Below, one piece after another: positions 23,538 to 31,974 of a DNA stretch of 64,000 nucleotides. Position 1 is the stretch's first letter, and every line of letters starts with the position of its first letter. Under the pieces are notes generated by a model. The model was given only the letters and a program-made list of their open reading frames with translations. It was not told the DNA's origin and did not search any database. The translations under genes and the position numbers were made by a program. Origin of the DNA: B10-G9 sp964481465 (GTDB taxonomy: Bacteria > Chloroflexota > Anaerolineae > Anaerolineales > UBA11858); the NCBI GenBank assembly GCA_964481465.1, contig CAYZTL010000007.1, positions 124,001 to 188,000 of the forward strand, in the 5' to 3' direction.

Positions 23538-24554
23538 ATGCCAGAAAAGGTCCAGGACACAATCGGAAGACCGCTTCAGAATCTGAGAATCTCTGTCACC
23601 GACCGCTGTAATTTTCGGTGTCAGTACTGCATGCCAAAAGATGTTTTCAAGGGGGAGCACGAATTCCTCCCCCATGAGGAATTACTCACCTTCGAAGAGA
23701 TCACCCGTTTCGTGAACATCATCGCTCCATTAGGGATCCGTAAGATTCGCTTGACTGGAGGGGAACCCCTGGTCAGAAAGGACCTTGAAAAGCTGGTAGG
23801 AATGCTCCGAAAGACACAGCCCGGGGTCGAATTAGCGATGACCACCAACGGTTCTCTCCTACCTCAAAAAGCGAAAACCCTTAAAGAACATGGATTAGAC
23901 CGGGTCACCGTCAGCCTTGATGCCCTCGACGATCAAACTTTCAAAACCATGATTGGCGTCGATTTCCCCCTGAAAAGGATAATGGAAGGGATTCAAGCAG
24001 CAGATAAAGCTGGTCTCAATCCCATTAAGATCAATATGGTAGTCAAACGCAGCGTTAACGACGATCAGATCGTACCCATGGCGAGACATTTCCGAAAGGA
24101 AGGTCATACCCTGCGCTTCATCGAATACATGGATGTAGGATCTACAAATAGATGGACGCTGGATGACGTTGTCCCTGCAAAGGAGATCATGGAGCGGATC
24201 CACAAAGTGTATCCCCTCGAACCCTTAGGGGCAAATTACCACGGGGAGGTTGCCAATCGTTGGAAATATCAGGATGGGAAAGGGGAGATCGGATTGATCG
24301 CTTCCGTGACCCAACCGTTCTGCGGGGATTGCACGAGGTTCCGTTTAACAGCGATTGGCGAACTTTACACCTGTCTGTTTGGCACACAGGGGCACGACAT
24401 CCGGGAACACATCCGAGGGAATGCGCCCGACAAGGAAATCTTCACGCTCATCAGCTCAATCTGGAAACGCCGCGACGACCGTTACTCCGAAATCCGGAAA
24501 GAAAAAGGGTCGCAAACCACCGGCAAAGTGGAGATGTCCTATATTGGGGGATAA
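23538..24554 (+). CDS. moaA: GTP 3',8-cyclase MoaA
   Basis: A 338-residue radical-SAM enzyme for the first step of molybdenum cofactor synthesis. It has the N-terminal cluster motif CNFRCQYC in DRCNFRCQYCMPK, TGGEPLVRKD, and the C-terminal cluster CGDCTRFRLTAIGELYTCLF. It ends in the Gly-Gly tail (YIGG) needed for activity. No other moa/moe genes lie in the window. It is followed 4 bases later by a HAD hydrolase gene. The ribosome site is weak. Confidence 0.95.
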   Translation: MPEKVQDTIGRPLQNLRISVTDRCNFRCQYCMPKDVFKGEHEFLPHEELLTFEEITRFVNIIAPLGIRKIRLTGGEPLVRKDLEKLVGMLRKTQPGVELAMTTNGSLLPQKAKTLKEHGLDRVTVSLDALDDQTFKTMIGVDFPLKRIMEGIQAADKAGLNPIKINMVVKRSVNDDQIVPMARHFRKEGHTLRFIEYMDVGSTNRWTLDDVVPAKEIMERIHKVYPLEPLGANYHGEVANRWKYQDGKGEIGLIASVTQPFCGDCTRFRLTAIGELYTCLFGTQGHDIREHIRGNAPDKEIFTLISSIWKRRDDRYSEIRKEKGSQTTGKVEMSYIGG

Positions 24555-24558
24555 AACC

Positions 24559-25272
24559 ATGATCCTGCCATCCAGGTTGCACACCCTCTTATTTGATTTC
24601 GACGGGACCTTGTGCCAGCGCCGGCCTTCCTCTATTGACGTATTCTTTCACCTTCTCCAAAACACAGAAGTAGAGATAAGCCCTCAAGCGAAACGGAATA
24701 CGAGGCGATTCATTCATTATTATTGGGCGAATTCTCCTGAATCAATCAAAGACATTGAAACGTACGGCCGACTGACACCTGAATTTTGGGAACAGTACCT
24801 GAAACGGAAACTGACCGCTTTTGGATTGGAAGAGGATCGTGCTGAAGTGTTATCCACCCAGCTTCAACCAGGGATGGAAGAAAATTATCAGCCAGAACCT
24901 TGGGTTCCGCCTGACGTCCACCCCACGCTGTCGACCTTACAGCGGAAGGGGTACACGCTGGGCCTGGTCTCCAACCGGTCAACATCTATTGAAGGCGAAT
25001 TAAATGACCTCGACCTCGCCCGTTATTTCAACTTTCAGTATACAGCAGGGGAAATCAACAGCTGGAAACCAGACCCAGAGATCTTCGAATATGCCATGGA
25101 TCTCGCTCAAAGCACACCCCGCGACACCTCGTATATTGGGGATAATTACTACACGGATGTCCTCGGGGCGCAAAAAACGGGGCTCCACACCATCCTGGTC
25201 GATCCCCACGGCACATTTCCAGAGATAGACTGCCCTGTGATCAGCTCGATCGGCGAGCTGATAGACCATTAA
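24559..25272 (+). CDS. HAD-family hydrolase
   Basis: A 237-residue haloacid-dehalogenase-fold phosphatase. Motif I is LFDFDGTLC, motif II includes VSNRST, and motif III/IV is SWKPDPEIF with YIGDNYYTDVLGAQKTG. The layout fits the phosphoglycolate phosphatase/pyrophosphatase-like group with a helical cap. The open frame starts at 24355 inside moaA, but the ATG at 24559, 4 bases after moaA's stop, starts right before the catalytic motif and is the sensible start. The substrate cannot be told. Confidence 0.85.
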   Translation: MILPSRLHTLLFDFDGTLCQRRPSSIDVFFHLLQNTEVEISPQAKRNTRRFIHYYWANSPESIKDIETYGRLTPEFWEQYLKRKLTAFGLEEDRAEVLSTQLQPGMEENYQPEPWVPPDVHPTLSTLQRKGYTLGLVSNRSTSIEGELNDLDLARYFNFQYTAGEINSWKPDPEIFEYAMDLAQSTPRDTSYIGDNYYTDVLGAQKTGLHTILVDPHGTFPEIDCPVISSIGELIDH

Positions 25273-25289
25273 CGTCTACCTGGATTCTC

Positions 25290-26339
25290 TCATTGATTTA
25301 GGAAAACTCTCTGAGTAGGATAAGCAAACTCAATTCCTTCCTCTTCAAATCGGCGATAGAGGGTGAGATTGATGTTTTCCTGGATATCCATATAGAAATT
25401 GTACTCAGGTTGTTCCACAAAGTAGACCACTTCGTAGATTAAAGCGAAATCACCCATCTCCTTCAAATGAGCGCGGTCAAAACGCACATTCTCCAGAGCT
25501 GTAATCGCGCTTTCTACAATGGCCGGAATCCGCTTTAACTTCTCATACGAAGTATCGTAAGTGATACCAAATTTAAAGTCGATCCGACGTTCCTGCAATC
25601 GTTTATAATTTCGTATGCGGCTGTTGAGAAGATCCGAATTCGAAAATACCAACTCCTCCCCCGAGAGACTGCGAACCCGTGTGCTTTTCAAGCCGACATC
25701 CTCAACTGTACCCGCAAATTCACCCACGACGATGAAATCTCCCATGGCAAAGGGTTTATCCATGGCAATGGATAAAGAGGCAAACAGGTCTCCTAAGATG
25801 TTTTGCACCGCCAGGGCAACCGCGATCCCTCCAATCCCTAAACTGGCGATGAGGGAGTCGATTTTCACGCCCAGGTTATCCAAAATCAGCAGACCGACCA
25901 GGACCCAAAGGGCGATCTTCGCGACCAATCCAAAAGCGTCAATGGTGGTGGCAGACTCCCCCTCATCCTCGTCTAATTTTCCAGAAACGCCGCGCTGGAC
26001 ATAAAAAGTGATTATTCCCATGCCCCAAAAACCAAGCTGCAGGAAAAATGCAGTCCGCAACGCTTTATCCAACAGGTTTTGATCCCCCTCCGACAAGGTC
26101 AGGGCCAAAGACCCCAAGTAAATACCGACGACCAAGAAAAAGAATAAACGCGTCTGCCGAAGCAGAGGAAGCACGTAATCGTCGATTTCCGAGCTGGACT
26201 TTTCTATCAAGGAAACCAGGCGGTCCCTGGAAAGGCTTTTTATCAACTGCAAAACAATCACCGTCAGCCCCAGAATCCCAAAAGCAATTAACCAAGACTG
26301 TACAGTATTTCCATAAAAAAGGAGCTTTAAAAATTCCAT
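25290..26339 (-). CDS. small-conductance mechanosensitive channel (MscS family)
   Basis: A 349-residue protein with several hydrophobic N-terminal helices (about 12-160) and the MscS pore helix and beta domain: LIASLGIGGIAVALAVQNILGDLFAS, then MDKPFAMGDFIVVGEFAGTVEDVGLKSTRVRSLSGEELVFSNSDLL. It opens on membrane tension to release solutes. A second MscS gene lies upstream on the same strand, about 137 bases away. The two differ in sequence, so this is an old duplication. Confidence 0.9.
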   Translation of the reverse strand: MEFLKLLFYGNTVQSWLIAFGILGLTVIVLQLIKSLSRDRLVSLIEKSSSEIDDYVLPLLRQTRLFFFLVVGIYLGSLALTLSEGDQNLLDKALRTAFFLQLGFWGMGIITFYVQRGVSGKLDEDEGESATTIDAFGLVAKIALWVLVGLLILDNLGVKIDSLIASLGIGGIAVALAVQNILGDLFASLSIAMDKPFAMGDFIVVGEFAGTVEDVGLKSTRVRSLSGEELVFSNSDLLNSRIRNYKRLQERRIDFKFGITYDTSYEKLKRIPAIVESAITALENVRFDRAHLKEMGDFALIYEVVYFVEQPEYNFYMDIQENINLTLYRRFEEEGIEFAYPTQRVFLNQ

Positions 26340-26476
26340 TTCATCCCTTCCTTTCCATATCTGTCCTTCACCTCACGCCCAGGTCATATTATAGACACTC
26401 TTTCCCTCACGTAAAGAGGAACGGAACTCTCCGGAATGAGAGGGAATTGGTAATATTCTGGGAGGTAGATTTTCAT

Positions 26477-27586
26477 TTATCCGCCTTTGGACGTAGATTG
26501 GAACGCCCTGACCACTCCCTCTCTTCCTTCTTCGTCCAAGCGATGATAGAGCGTATAAGTGGGAAATGGGAGATCGATCCCGGCTTCATTGAGTGCCTCA
26601 TAGAGACAGCTATTCAACTTATCCACGATCCGCCTTGTTTCCACGTAATGTTCAATCCAGCAGCGAACGCGGAATATCATCGCAAAGTCGCCCCATTCGA
26701 CGAACAAAGCTTCAATCCGGCGGTCTTTCATCACCCAATCTTGGCGCCTGACGGCCTCAATCATCACTTCCCTGGCGCGATCGATATTTGTGCCATAAGC
26801 CACGCCGACATGCGTCTCCACTCGGTAGAGGGTGCTGGGGATGGAGTGATTGACAATCAGGTTTGTCCCAATCACCGAATTGGGAATGACGACCATACGA
26901 TTATCGCGGGTCCGAATGCGCGTGCTGCGCAATCCCACATCCCTGACATCTCCCCATGTATCCAACTCCAAGATCTCGATCCGATCGCCAATCCTGAAGG
27001 GGCGATCGGCCATGATCACGAAGCCATTGATCGTGTCCTCAAGTGTAGCTCGAGCCGCTAAGGCCACCGCCAAGGATCCAATCCCTAGCGTGGTGACAAA
27101 TGCGCTGATATTAATCTCAAAATGGCTTAAGAGAAGGATGAAGGCAATAAAGCTGATCAAAACGAAAAACACACGGCGGGCAAAAGGCAGCACCTGTTCA
27201 TCTAAGGACGAGTCCGTCTGCTCGATCATCCTACGGTCATACCATGCACTCACTCTATTGACCATCCTCACGCTGGCGACGATGCCCACCAGCCAATAGA
27301 GAATATAGAAGAAATGGGTTCGATACACCACCCACTCTTCAGGAAAAAACGACAGGCGCTGCAATCCGATTTGGAGCCCAATGACGATGATCAGCAAAAA
27401 AAGGGGAAGCCTGATCGCCTCAACGACAGCGTTATCAAATTCTGTACTCGTCTTCTTAACAAGCCGAACGATGAGCAGATCAAGAATCCACAATACGATG
27501 CGGCCTATAAGCAGAGAGCCGGCTACAATCGCCACAGAGATGAGAGCTTCCTTCCACTGAGATGATGAAAGGAGTAAGGTGTTCAT
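26477..27586 (-). CDS. mechanosensitive channel (MscS family), second copy
   Basis: A 369-residue MscS-type channel with N-terminal helices, pore stretch AFVTTLGIGSLAVALAARATLEDTINGF and beta domain MADRPFRIGDRIEILELDTWGDVRDVGLRSTRIRTRDNRMVVIPNS. The ATG at 27586 has AGGGAGGT 5 bases upstream and is clearly preferred to 27694, where the frame opens. It sits between the first MscS gene and the decayed region. Confidence 0.9.
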   Translation of the reverse strand: MNTLLLSSSQWKEALISVAIVAGSLLIGRIVLWILDLLIVRLVKKTSTEFDNAVVEAIRLPLFLLIIVIGLQIGLQRLSFFPEEWVVYRTHFFYILYWLVGIVASVRMVNRVSAWYDRRMIEQTDSSLDEQVLPFARRVFFVLISFIAFILLLSHFEINISAFVTTLGIGSLAVALAARATLEDTINGFVIMADRPFRIGDRIEILELDTWGDVRDVGLRSTRIRTRDNRMVVIPNSVIGTNLIVNHSIPSTLYRVETHVGVAYGTNIDRAREVMIEAVRRQDWVMKDRRIEALFVEWGDFAMIFRVRCWIEHYVETRRIVDKLNSCLYEALNEAGIDLPFPTYTLYHRLDEEGREGVVRAFQSTSKGG

Positions 27587-27752
27587 GTGTACCTCCCTAT
27601 CAAGAGTAGAGAATAAGTTAAAACTTTTCCGAACGGCATGAAAAAGTATTCGATCCCATGTCCCCAGTTTATATTGATCCCATCCCCATGTCAATCATCG
27701 ACTTGATTTGGATAATAAAGCAGGAACCTGCAGATCAGACGACAGGAAAACC

Positions 27753-27787
27753 ATCGAGCCGGTCAGGATAAACAGGACCGGCTCGAT
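27753..27787. terminator. hairpin between mscS and the decayed genes
   Basis: A perfect 12-bp inverted repeat (27753-27764 with 27776-27787) with an 11-base loop lies 35 bases past the DUF3179 remnant. Short T tracts follow on both strands, so it may be a weak bidirectional terminator. Confidence 0.5.
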
Positions 27788-27821
27788 TTCTGATCTCGAT
27801 GATATCAAAGGCTTGATTTGA

Positions 27822-28537
27822 TCATTCCACGAGGGAATCCGGCGTTTGAAATGCAGCCCATACAAACCAGAATGTATCATAATGGGGCACAGGGGTCTGC
27901 TGTTTCCCTGCCAGGGGCCCTTCTACCGCTCGGCCAACGATGTTCCACCTGCTGTTCGTATGTTCATCCCGGAAAACCCCATCTCCGTGTTGGGTAAAAG
28001 TGAGTTCTTTCCCATTCGCAAGGGCTTCAAAGATTCCCGTAGCCCCTACGTCCTTTCCATCTGGAATGCTGCTGGCATCCAAGGCAGAAGCTGTACCTTT
28101 CTTAAAAAAACAACGATAGGGGTACCCTCAAGGCTATCCTGGATCACACCCTTATCTTTTAATCGCTGATAAGGAAAACTTTTTGCCTGTCCTCGATCGT
28201 TGACAATGCCTACCACCCTCGCCGTGGGCTGCAAACGGTCATCAACCTCACCTTGGAAAAGGAAAGGTGAGGAATCGATATCATCATAACCGACATAAGG
28301 GTTCGATCCGTGGGGGATATCCCTTTTGGACCTTCTTCCGCTAAGTGCTTTCACCGCAATGGTCATAGGCTGACGGATCATGAAACCAGCCAGACAAGCG
28401 AGAAACAGATACAGCGTTACTCCGCTCCAGCTGTCTCCGGCAAATAAACCGATTAATAGTGGACTGAATAAGAACACCCAAGAACCGTGTTCTCTGGTGA
28501 CAGCGATGTCTCTTCGCAAATAAGAACGGATCTTCAT
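27822..28537 (-). pseudogene. YwiC-like / DUF3179 chimeric pseudogene with frameshift
   Basis: The N-terminal part (MKIRSYLRRDIAVTREHGSW..., about 28537-28325) matches the start of a YwiC-like multi-pass membrane protein and breaks off after RQPMTIAVKALSGRRSKRD. It runs in frame into the middle of a DUF3179 protein (NPYVGYDDIDSSPFLF..DDRL), whose own N-terminus is missing. At a run of seven T's (28104-28110 on the plus strand as A's) the frame shifts. The DUF3179 C-terminus continues in another frame (TASALDASS...DVGATGIF, RWNIVGRAVEGPLAG, FWFVWAAFQTPDS) to a stop at 27822. One more T would restore it. So a deletion fused two genes, and a homopolymer slip then broke the product. Confidence 0.8.
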
Positions 28538-28631
28538 TTCCAAAATGATACAATATCCGCGTTCGTCAACATTCACACTGACAATGTACTATGCCCACAC
28601 GGAAAGAAAATGAAAAGGAGCTTAATGGCAG

Positions 28632-29059
28632 ATGGCGGAAAAGGGAACCATGGCTGGCAAAGTATGCGTCATCACGGGAGCGACCTCTGGGATTGGGAAA
28701 GCTTCCACTTTCGCTTTGGCGGGGAAAGGCGCAGTGACGATCATTGTCAGCCGGGACGAAGAGAAATGCAGGAACACTCAAGACCAAATCATCCGAGAGA
28801 CCGGTAATCAAAAAGTGGATTACTTCGTGGCAGACCTGTCCTCTCAGGACCAAATCAGGGAGTTAACGGCTGACTATCGAGAAAAGTATCCGCGTTTGGA
28901 TGTGTTGGTAAACAATGCTGGCGCTTTCTTTTGGGGTCGAAGAGAAAGCGTGGATGGGATCGAGATGAGTTTTGCATTGAATCATCCCCTGAAAGTTACG
29001 ATCAACAAACCGCAAAACGGCTCTGGGAGATCAGCGCTGAGATGACGGGTTTGGCATAA
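28632..29059 (+). pseudogene. SDR (retinol-dehydrogenase-like) gene with internal deletion
   Basis: The first about 117 residues are a normal short-chain dehydrogenase N-terminus with TGATSGIG, VADLSS and VNNAG. After FALNHP (near 28985) the expected middle with the catalytic YxxxK is gone. The sequence jumps, in another frame, to a typical family C-terminus (ESYDQQTAKRLWEISAEMTG) ending at 29059. The original frame runs on as nonsense to 29045. About 150 codons must have been lost. The gene has lost its active site and cannot work. Confidence 0.8.
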
Positions 29060-29165
29060 ATACAGCCATTGCTCGCTGAAGGACATTACCGGAGGGGGGA
29101 AGAGGATTCCAAAGTAGGTACATCAATACGGGATTGAAAAAGAGGAGTCAGCACAGGAGTTAAGA

Positions 29166-29585
29166 ATGGTCGAGAAAATCTCTGAAAACCATCTTGGTTT
29201 CGCGTTAAAGGATGAGAGAAAAGGACAACAAACTGGATTTCATCGCTTGGATATCTTTCTCAAAGAGAACACCGAGGATCAACTTTATAAAGTAATAGAA
29301 GTGGAAACTCTAACAACCACCTTGGTCGAAAAAGTGGAGGCCCTGTTTGCCCAAGAACACGCGAAATGGGGGGAGGACGATCAGGGCTTTTGGGAAAAAT
29401 TAGCCGAGATCCCTCCTCTGACCTGCTATGCCTCCTGTCTGATCACTTTGCAGGATAAGTTAACAAATAAAGAATATAAGCGATTCAACCGCAGTGAAGA
29501 ATTGATGAACCTCTTGAAACGCGAGAGCAAAGCCCTGGAAATTGATGATGTATCCTCGTTACCCACACTCTTAAAGAAGGGATAA
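29166..29585 (+). CDS. hypothetical protein
   Basis: A 139-residue, probably cytoplasmic protein that I do not recognise. It is rich in charged residues, with a VEVETLTTTLVEKVEALFAQEHAKW-like helix and PPLTCYASCL in the middle, and it has no signal or membrane segment. AGGAG lies 7 bases before the ATG, so it is probably translated. It lies right after the decayed SDR gene and is convergent with herA (54-base gap). Its role is unknown. Confidence 0.55.
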   Translation: MVEKISENHLGFALKDERKGQQTGFHRLDIFLKENTEDQLYKVIEVETLTTTLVEKVEALFAQEHAKWGEDDQGFWEKLAEIPPLTCYASCLITLQDKLTNKEYKRFNRSEELMNLLKRESKALEIDDVSSLPTLLKKG

Positions 29586-29638
29586 CTTGAAAAGGTGCCC
29601 TGGTTCTTACATTTACCGGTATCGAACACCAAGCAAAA

Positions 29639-31348
29639 CTAGAATCCCAATTCCTCCAGAGATTTTTCCGGGCTTTGTTCCGAAATATCCTTTTTTCCCT
29701 TTTTCAACTCCTTCCAAAAGCTTTCATCATACCGGCGAGAGCGAATGGGAAGCGGCATAGGCACACCCCAACCCAGGAGAAGTACTTCCTCCTTGGGCTG
29801 CAGGCGGGAAAGCATACCCCGCAGCACCTGCCGGCCTGCCAACCCGGAGAGCACCGCCCGGATGTCATCCTCATCCCCCAGCCATCCGGAAATCCGCGTC
29901 CCCAGCTGGGACATGACCTCATCGTAAATTTGAGAGGGACGTTGGTCAATAATCAGCAGGGTGACATAATACTTCCGAAGCTCCCTGGCAATGGTGCTGA
30001 ATGTGGTTTGGGAGGCCATCTCTGGGTTCAGCAGCTTATGGGCTTCTTCCACCACCACAACCAGAGGCCTGGGTTCCTCTTTCCCAGAACTGCGGAACTG
30101 GTTGGTCCGCCATTCCCAGCGCTCCCGGATTTTCCGGGTCAGTAAGTTGGAGACCAACAAATAATCCAAATCACTCTCATGTTTTCCATAGGAAAGTACG
30201 ACGTGACCTCCATCTTCCAGCATATGGACGATTTCCTGGATCCCGTCAGAGGCTGGTTCTTCGACGATGTAAGGGCTGTTGAACAGGCGGCGTAGCTTAT
30301 TGTGCAGCGCTTCCGCAGCCATGACATTGACCCCATTTTCGTTCGCCCAATAGGCGACACTATCCCTGGCTGGGATCTTCCTTCCCTCTTCATCCTCGCC
30401 AAGTTTACCGACCGACATGGCTCGAAAGACTTGGAACCAATCCTCCCTTCCAAAGGATTTCACCAGGGCATCCAATGTGGTCGGGGTTGTTTCCCGCAGG
30501 TTCAACTCTCTTTGCAAAAGCATGATGTCAGCAGGCTGGATAGCAGACATGGGGATCTCCAAATTAAAATCAGGGCTCTGACCCCTGATCTGGGCGCCTT
30601 TCCCTAATCCGACCACCCGGACTTTGCTGGGGAATTTCGTCTTCAGACCGATCACACGCTCTCCGGTATCAGAAGCCGTGTCATCAAACCCATATTCGTT
30701 GTGCATGTCAAAAACCAACACAGAAGCGGTGTCGAATTGGATCAACCCCGCCAGCATGATCCGGGTCAGGAAAGACTTCCCGGTACCCGTGGCGCCAAAA
30801 ATACCTGAAGATCGCTGAATGAATTTGTGAAGATCAATCCGGACCGGGTGCGCCCCTTCCCGGGTCTCCCCGATCACGAAGTTCCCTTTCTTCTCTTTGC
30901 CAAAGATCTCCGCAATGTCCCCCTTTGAAGCCATCCGCACCCGGGCATGGTGGGGCGGTACGGTTTTTACAGGGATGGGGCGAGGTTGATCCCTTTTTCC
31001 GGACTCAATTTCCTCCCTCCAATCCTGATATGCCTTCGACTCAAGGTCAGGACCGCGCTCGAGCATCAATGTGGGCAGGACCTCAAGATCGGTATAGAGC
31101 GTTTTCTCGTGCAGCATCCCGGCCAGATCAGGGGAGAAACGGTTCTCACTCATCTCCTCTGCAAATCGTTCCTCCGTAGCCCCTAATTGGAGATCGGTTA
31201 CCAAACCGTAGAACAACCAGCGGTCGCTTTCCAAGACCACAAATGAACCCTCCTGCACCTCAAAAGAAGGGACCGTCAAACGGACCTTGAGATGGTCCTT
31301 CAGGCTCCCCCTCACCAAATATCCAATCACATTTGTCTCTTCCGCCAT
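29639..31348 (-). CDS. herA: HerA-family DNA-translocating ATPase
   Basis: A 569-residue hexameric FtsK/HerA-type ATPase that pumps DNA through a ring for end resection together with NurA. The N-terminal HAS barrel covers about 1-95. The Walker A is FGATGTGKSFLTRIM near 190. Walker B plus the glutamate switch is PLVVVVEEAHKLLNP near 430, followed by IDQRPSQIYDEVMSQLGTRI. I chose the ATG at 31348, preceded by AGGAG, over 31369. It is third in the nurA-barrel-herA operon. Confidence 0.9.
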   Translation of the reverse strand: MAEETNVIGYLVRGSLKDHLKVRLTVPSFEVQEGSFVVLESDRWLFYGLVTDLQLGATEERFAEEMSENRFSPDLAGMLHEKTLYTDLEVLPTLMLERGPDLESKAYQDWREEIESGKRDQPRPIPVKTVPPHHARVRMASKGDIAEIFGKEKKGNFVIGETREGAHPVRIDLHKFIQRSSGIFGATGTGKSFLTRIMLAGLIQFDTASVLVFDMHNEYGFDDTASDTGERVIGLKTKFPSKVRVVGLGKGAQIRGQSPDFNLEIPMSAIQPADIMLLQRELNLRETTPTTLDALVKSFGREDWFQVFRAMSVGKLGEDEEGRKIPARDSVAYWANENGVNVMAAEALHNKLRRLFNSPYIVEEPASDGIQEIVHMLEDGGHVVLSYGKHESDLDYLLVSNLLTRKIRERWEWRTNQFRSSGKEEPRPLVVVVEEAHKLLNPEMASQTTFSTIARELRKYYVTLLIIDQRPSQIYDEVMSQLGTRISGWLGDEDDIRAVLSGLAGRQVLRGMLSRLQPKEEVLLLGWGVPMPLPIRSRRYDESFWKELKKGKKDISEQSPEKSLEELGF

Positions 31349-31356
31349 ATCCTCTC

Positions 31357-31974
31357 CTAAGCTATCCATTCCTCTCCAAGGGAATCCTGCAAAGCGCCAA
31401 GCAAGGAAGTGAGTCTCTGGTAATCATCCTGTAAAAGCAGGATCAACTCCTCAACTGCCCTCTTCGCCCAGGAGGGATCCCCTCGATCGAGATGAACCAA
31501 GTGGGATTGCCTGATATGGGCGGCAAGCAGTTCTGCGAGGGGAATGTCTTCATGCCTTAATAGGTGCCTGAAATATCCAAAACGTCCGTGAGTAGTGAAA
31601 GCCATAATTTCCGCAGGGGAACACATATAAATTAAGTCCAGGCTTAAAGGAGGTCTGGGAGGGAGCACATGGCGCAGGCTATCCTCCTTTTTATATCCCA
31701 CACAGAGGACGCTGATCTCCACAGGGATGTTCCGGTTCGTCTGCGCGTCTTGGATCGTGCTCTGCTCCACCTCAGGTGCGGTCGCCAAATGCCGGACCAG
31801 CCCGTCATCGTCCACGTGAAGATCGTGGACAAGACCATACACCTGTGCATGCTCACCAATGGGGGCCCGCACCAAGCTGCCGAAAGTGGGCACGTCAATC
31901 TTCTCCACCTGGCAGCCAACCACGAACCCGCTCATTCCCGCCCGCAACATGCGGCCAATTTTAATTTCACTCAT
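31357..31974 (-). CDS. HAS-barrel-like protein between nurA and herA
   Basis: A 205-residue protein with no catalytic motif. Its first half (IGRMLRAGMSGFVVGC...VPTFGSLVRAPIGEHAQVYGLVHDLH) has the pattern of the HerA/ATP-synthase (HAS) barrel also found at the start of HerA, while the second half is helical (LRHEDIPLAELLAAH...LILLLQDDYQRLTSLL). It overlaps nurA by an ATGA and precedes herA by 8 bases, so it is translationally coupled to both. I infer an adaptor or regulator of the HerA ring or NurA dimer. Barrel assignment is by eye and moderately sure. Confidence 0.75.
   Translation of the reverse strand: MSEIKIGRMLRAGMSGFVVGCQVEKIDVPTFGSLVRAPIGEHAQVYGLVHDLHVDDDGLVRHLATAPEVEQSTIQDAQTNRNIPVEISVLCVGYKKEDSLRHVLPPRPPLSLDLIYMCSPAEIMAFTTHGRFGYFRHLLRHEDIPLAELLAAHIRQSHLVHLDRGDPSWAKRAVEELILLLQDDYQRLTSLLGALQDSLGEEWIA

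Noticed and set aside
26048..27061. Long plus-strand open frame (337 codons)
   Set aside because: It lies opposite two clear MscS genes and has no family motif.
27820..29060. Insertion sequence as the cause of the decayed genes
   Set aside because: No transposase, terminal repeats or target duplication were seen; deletions explain the joins.
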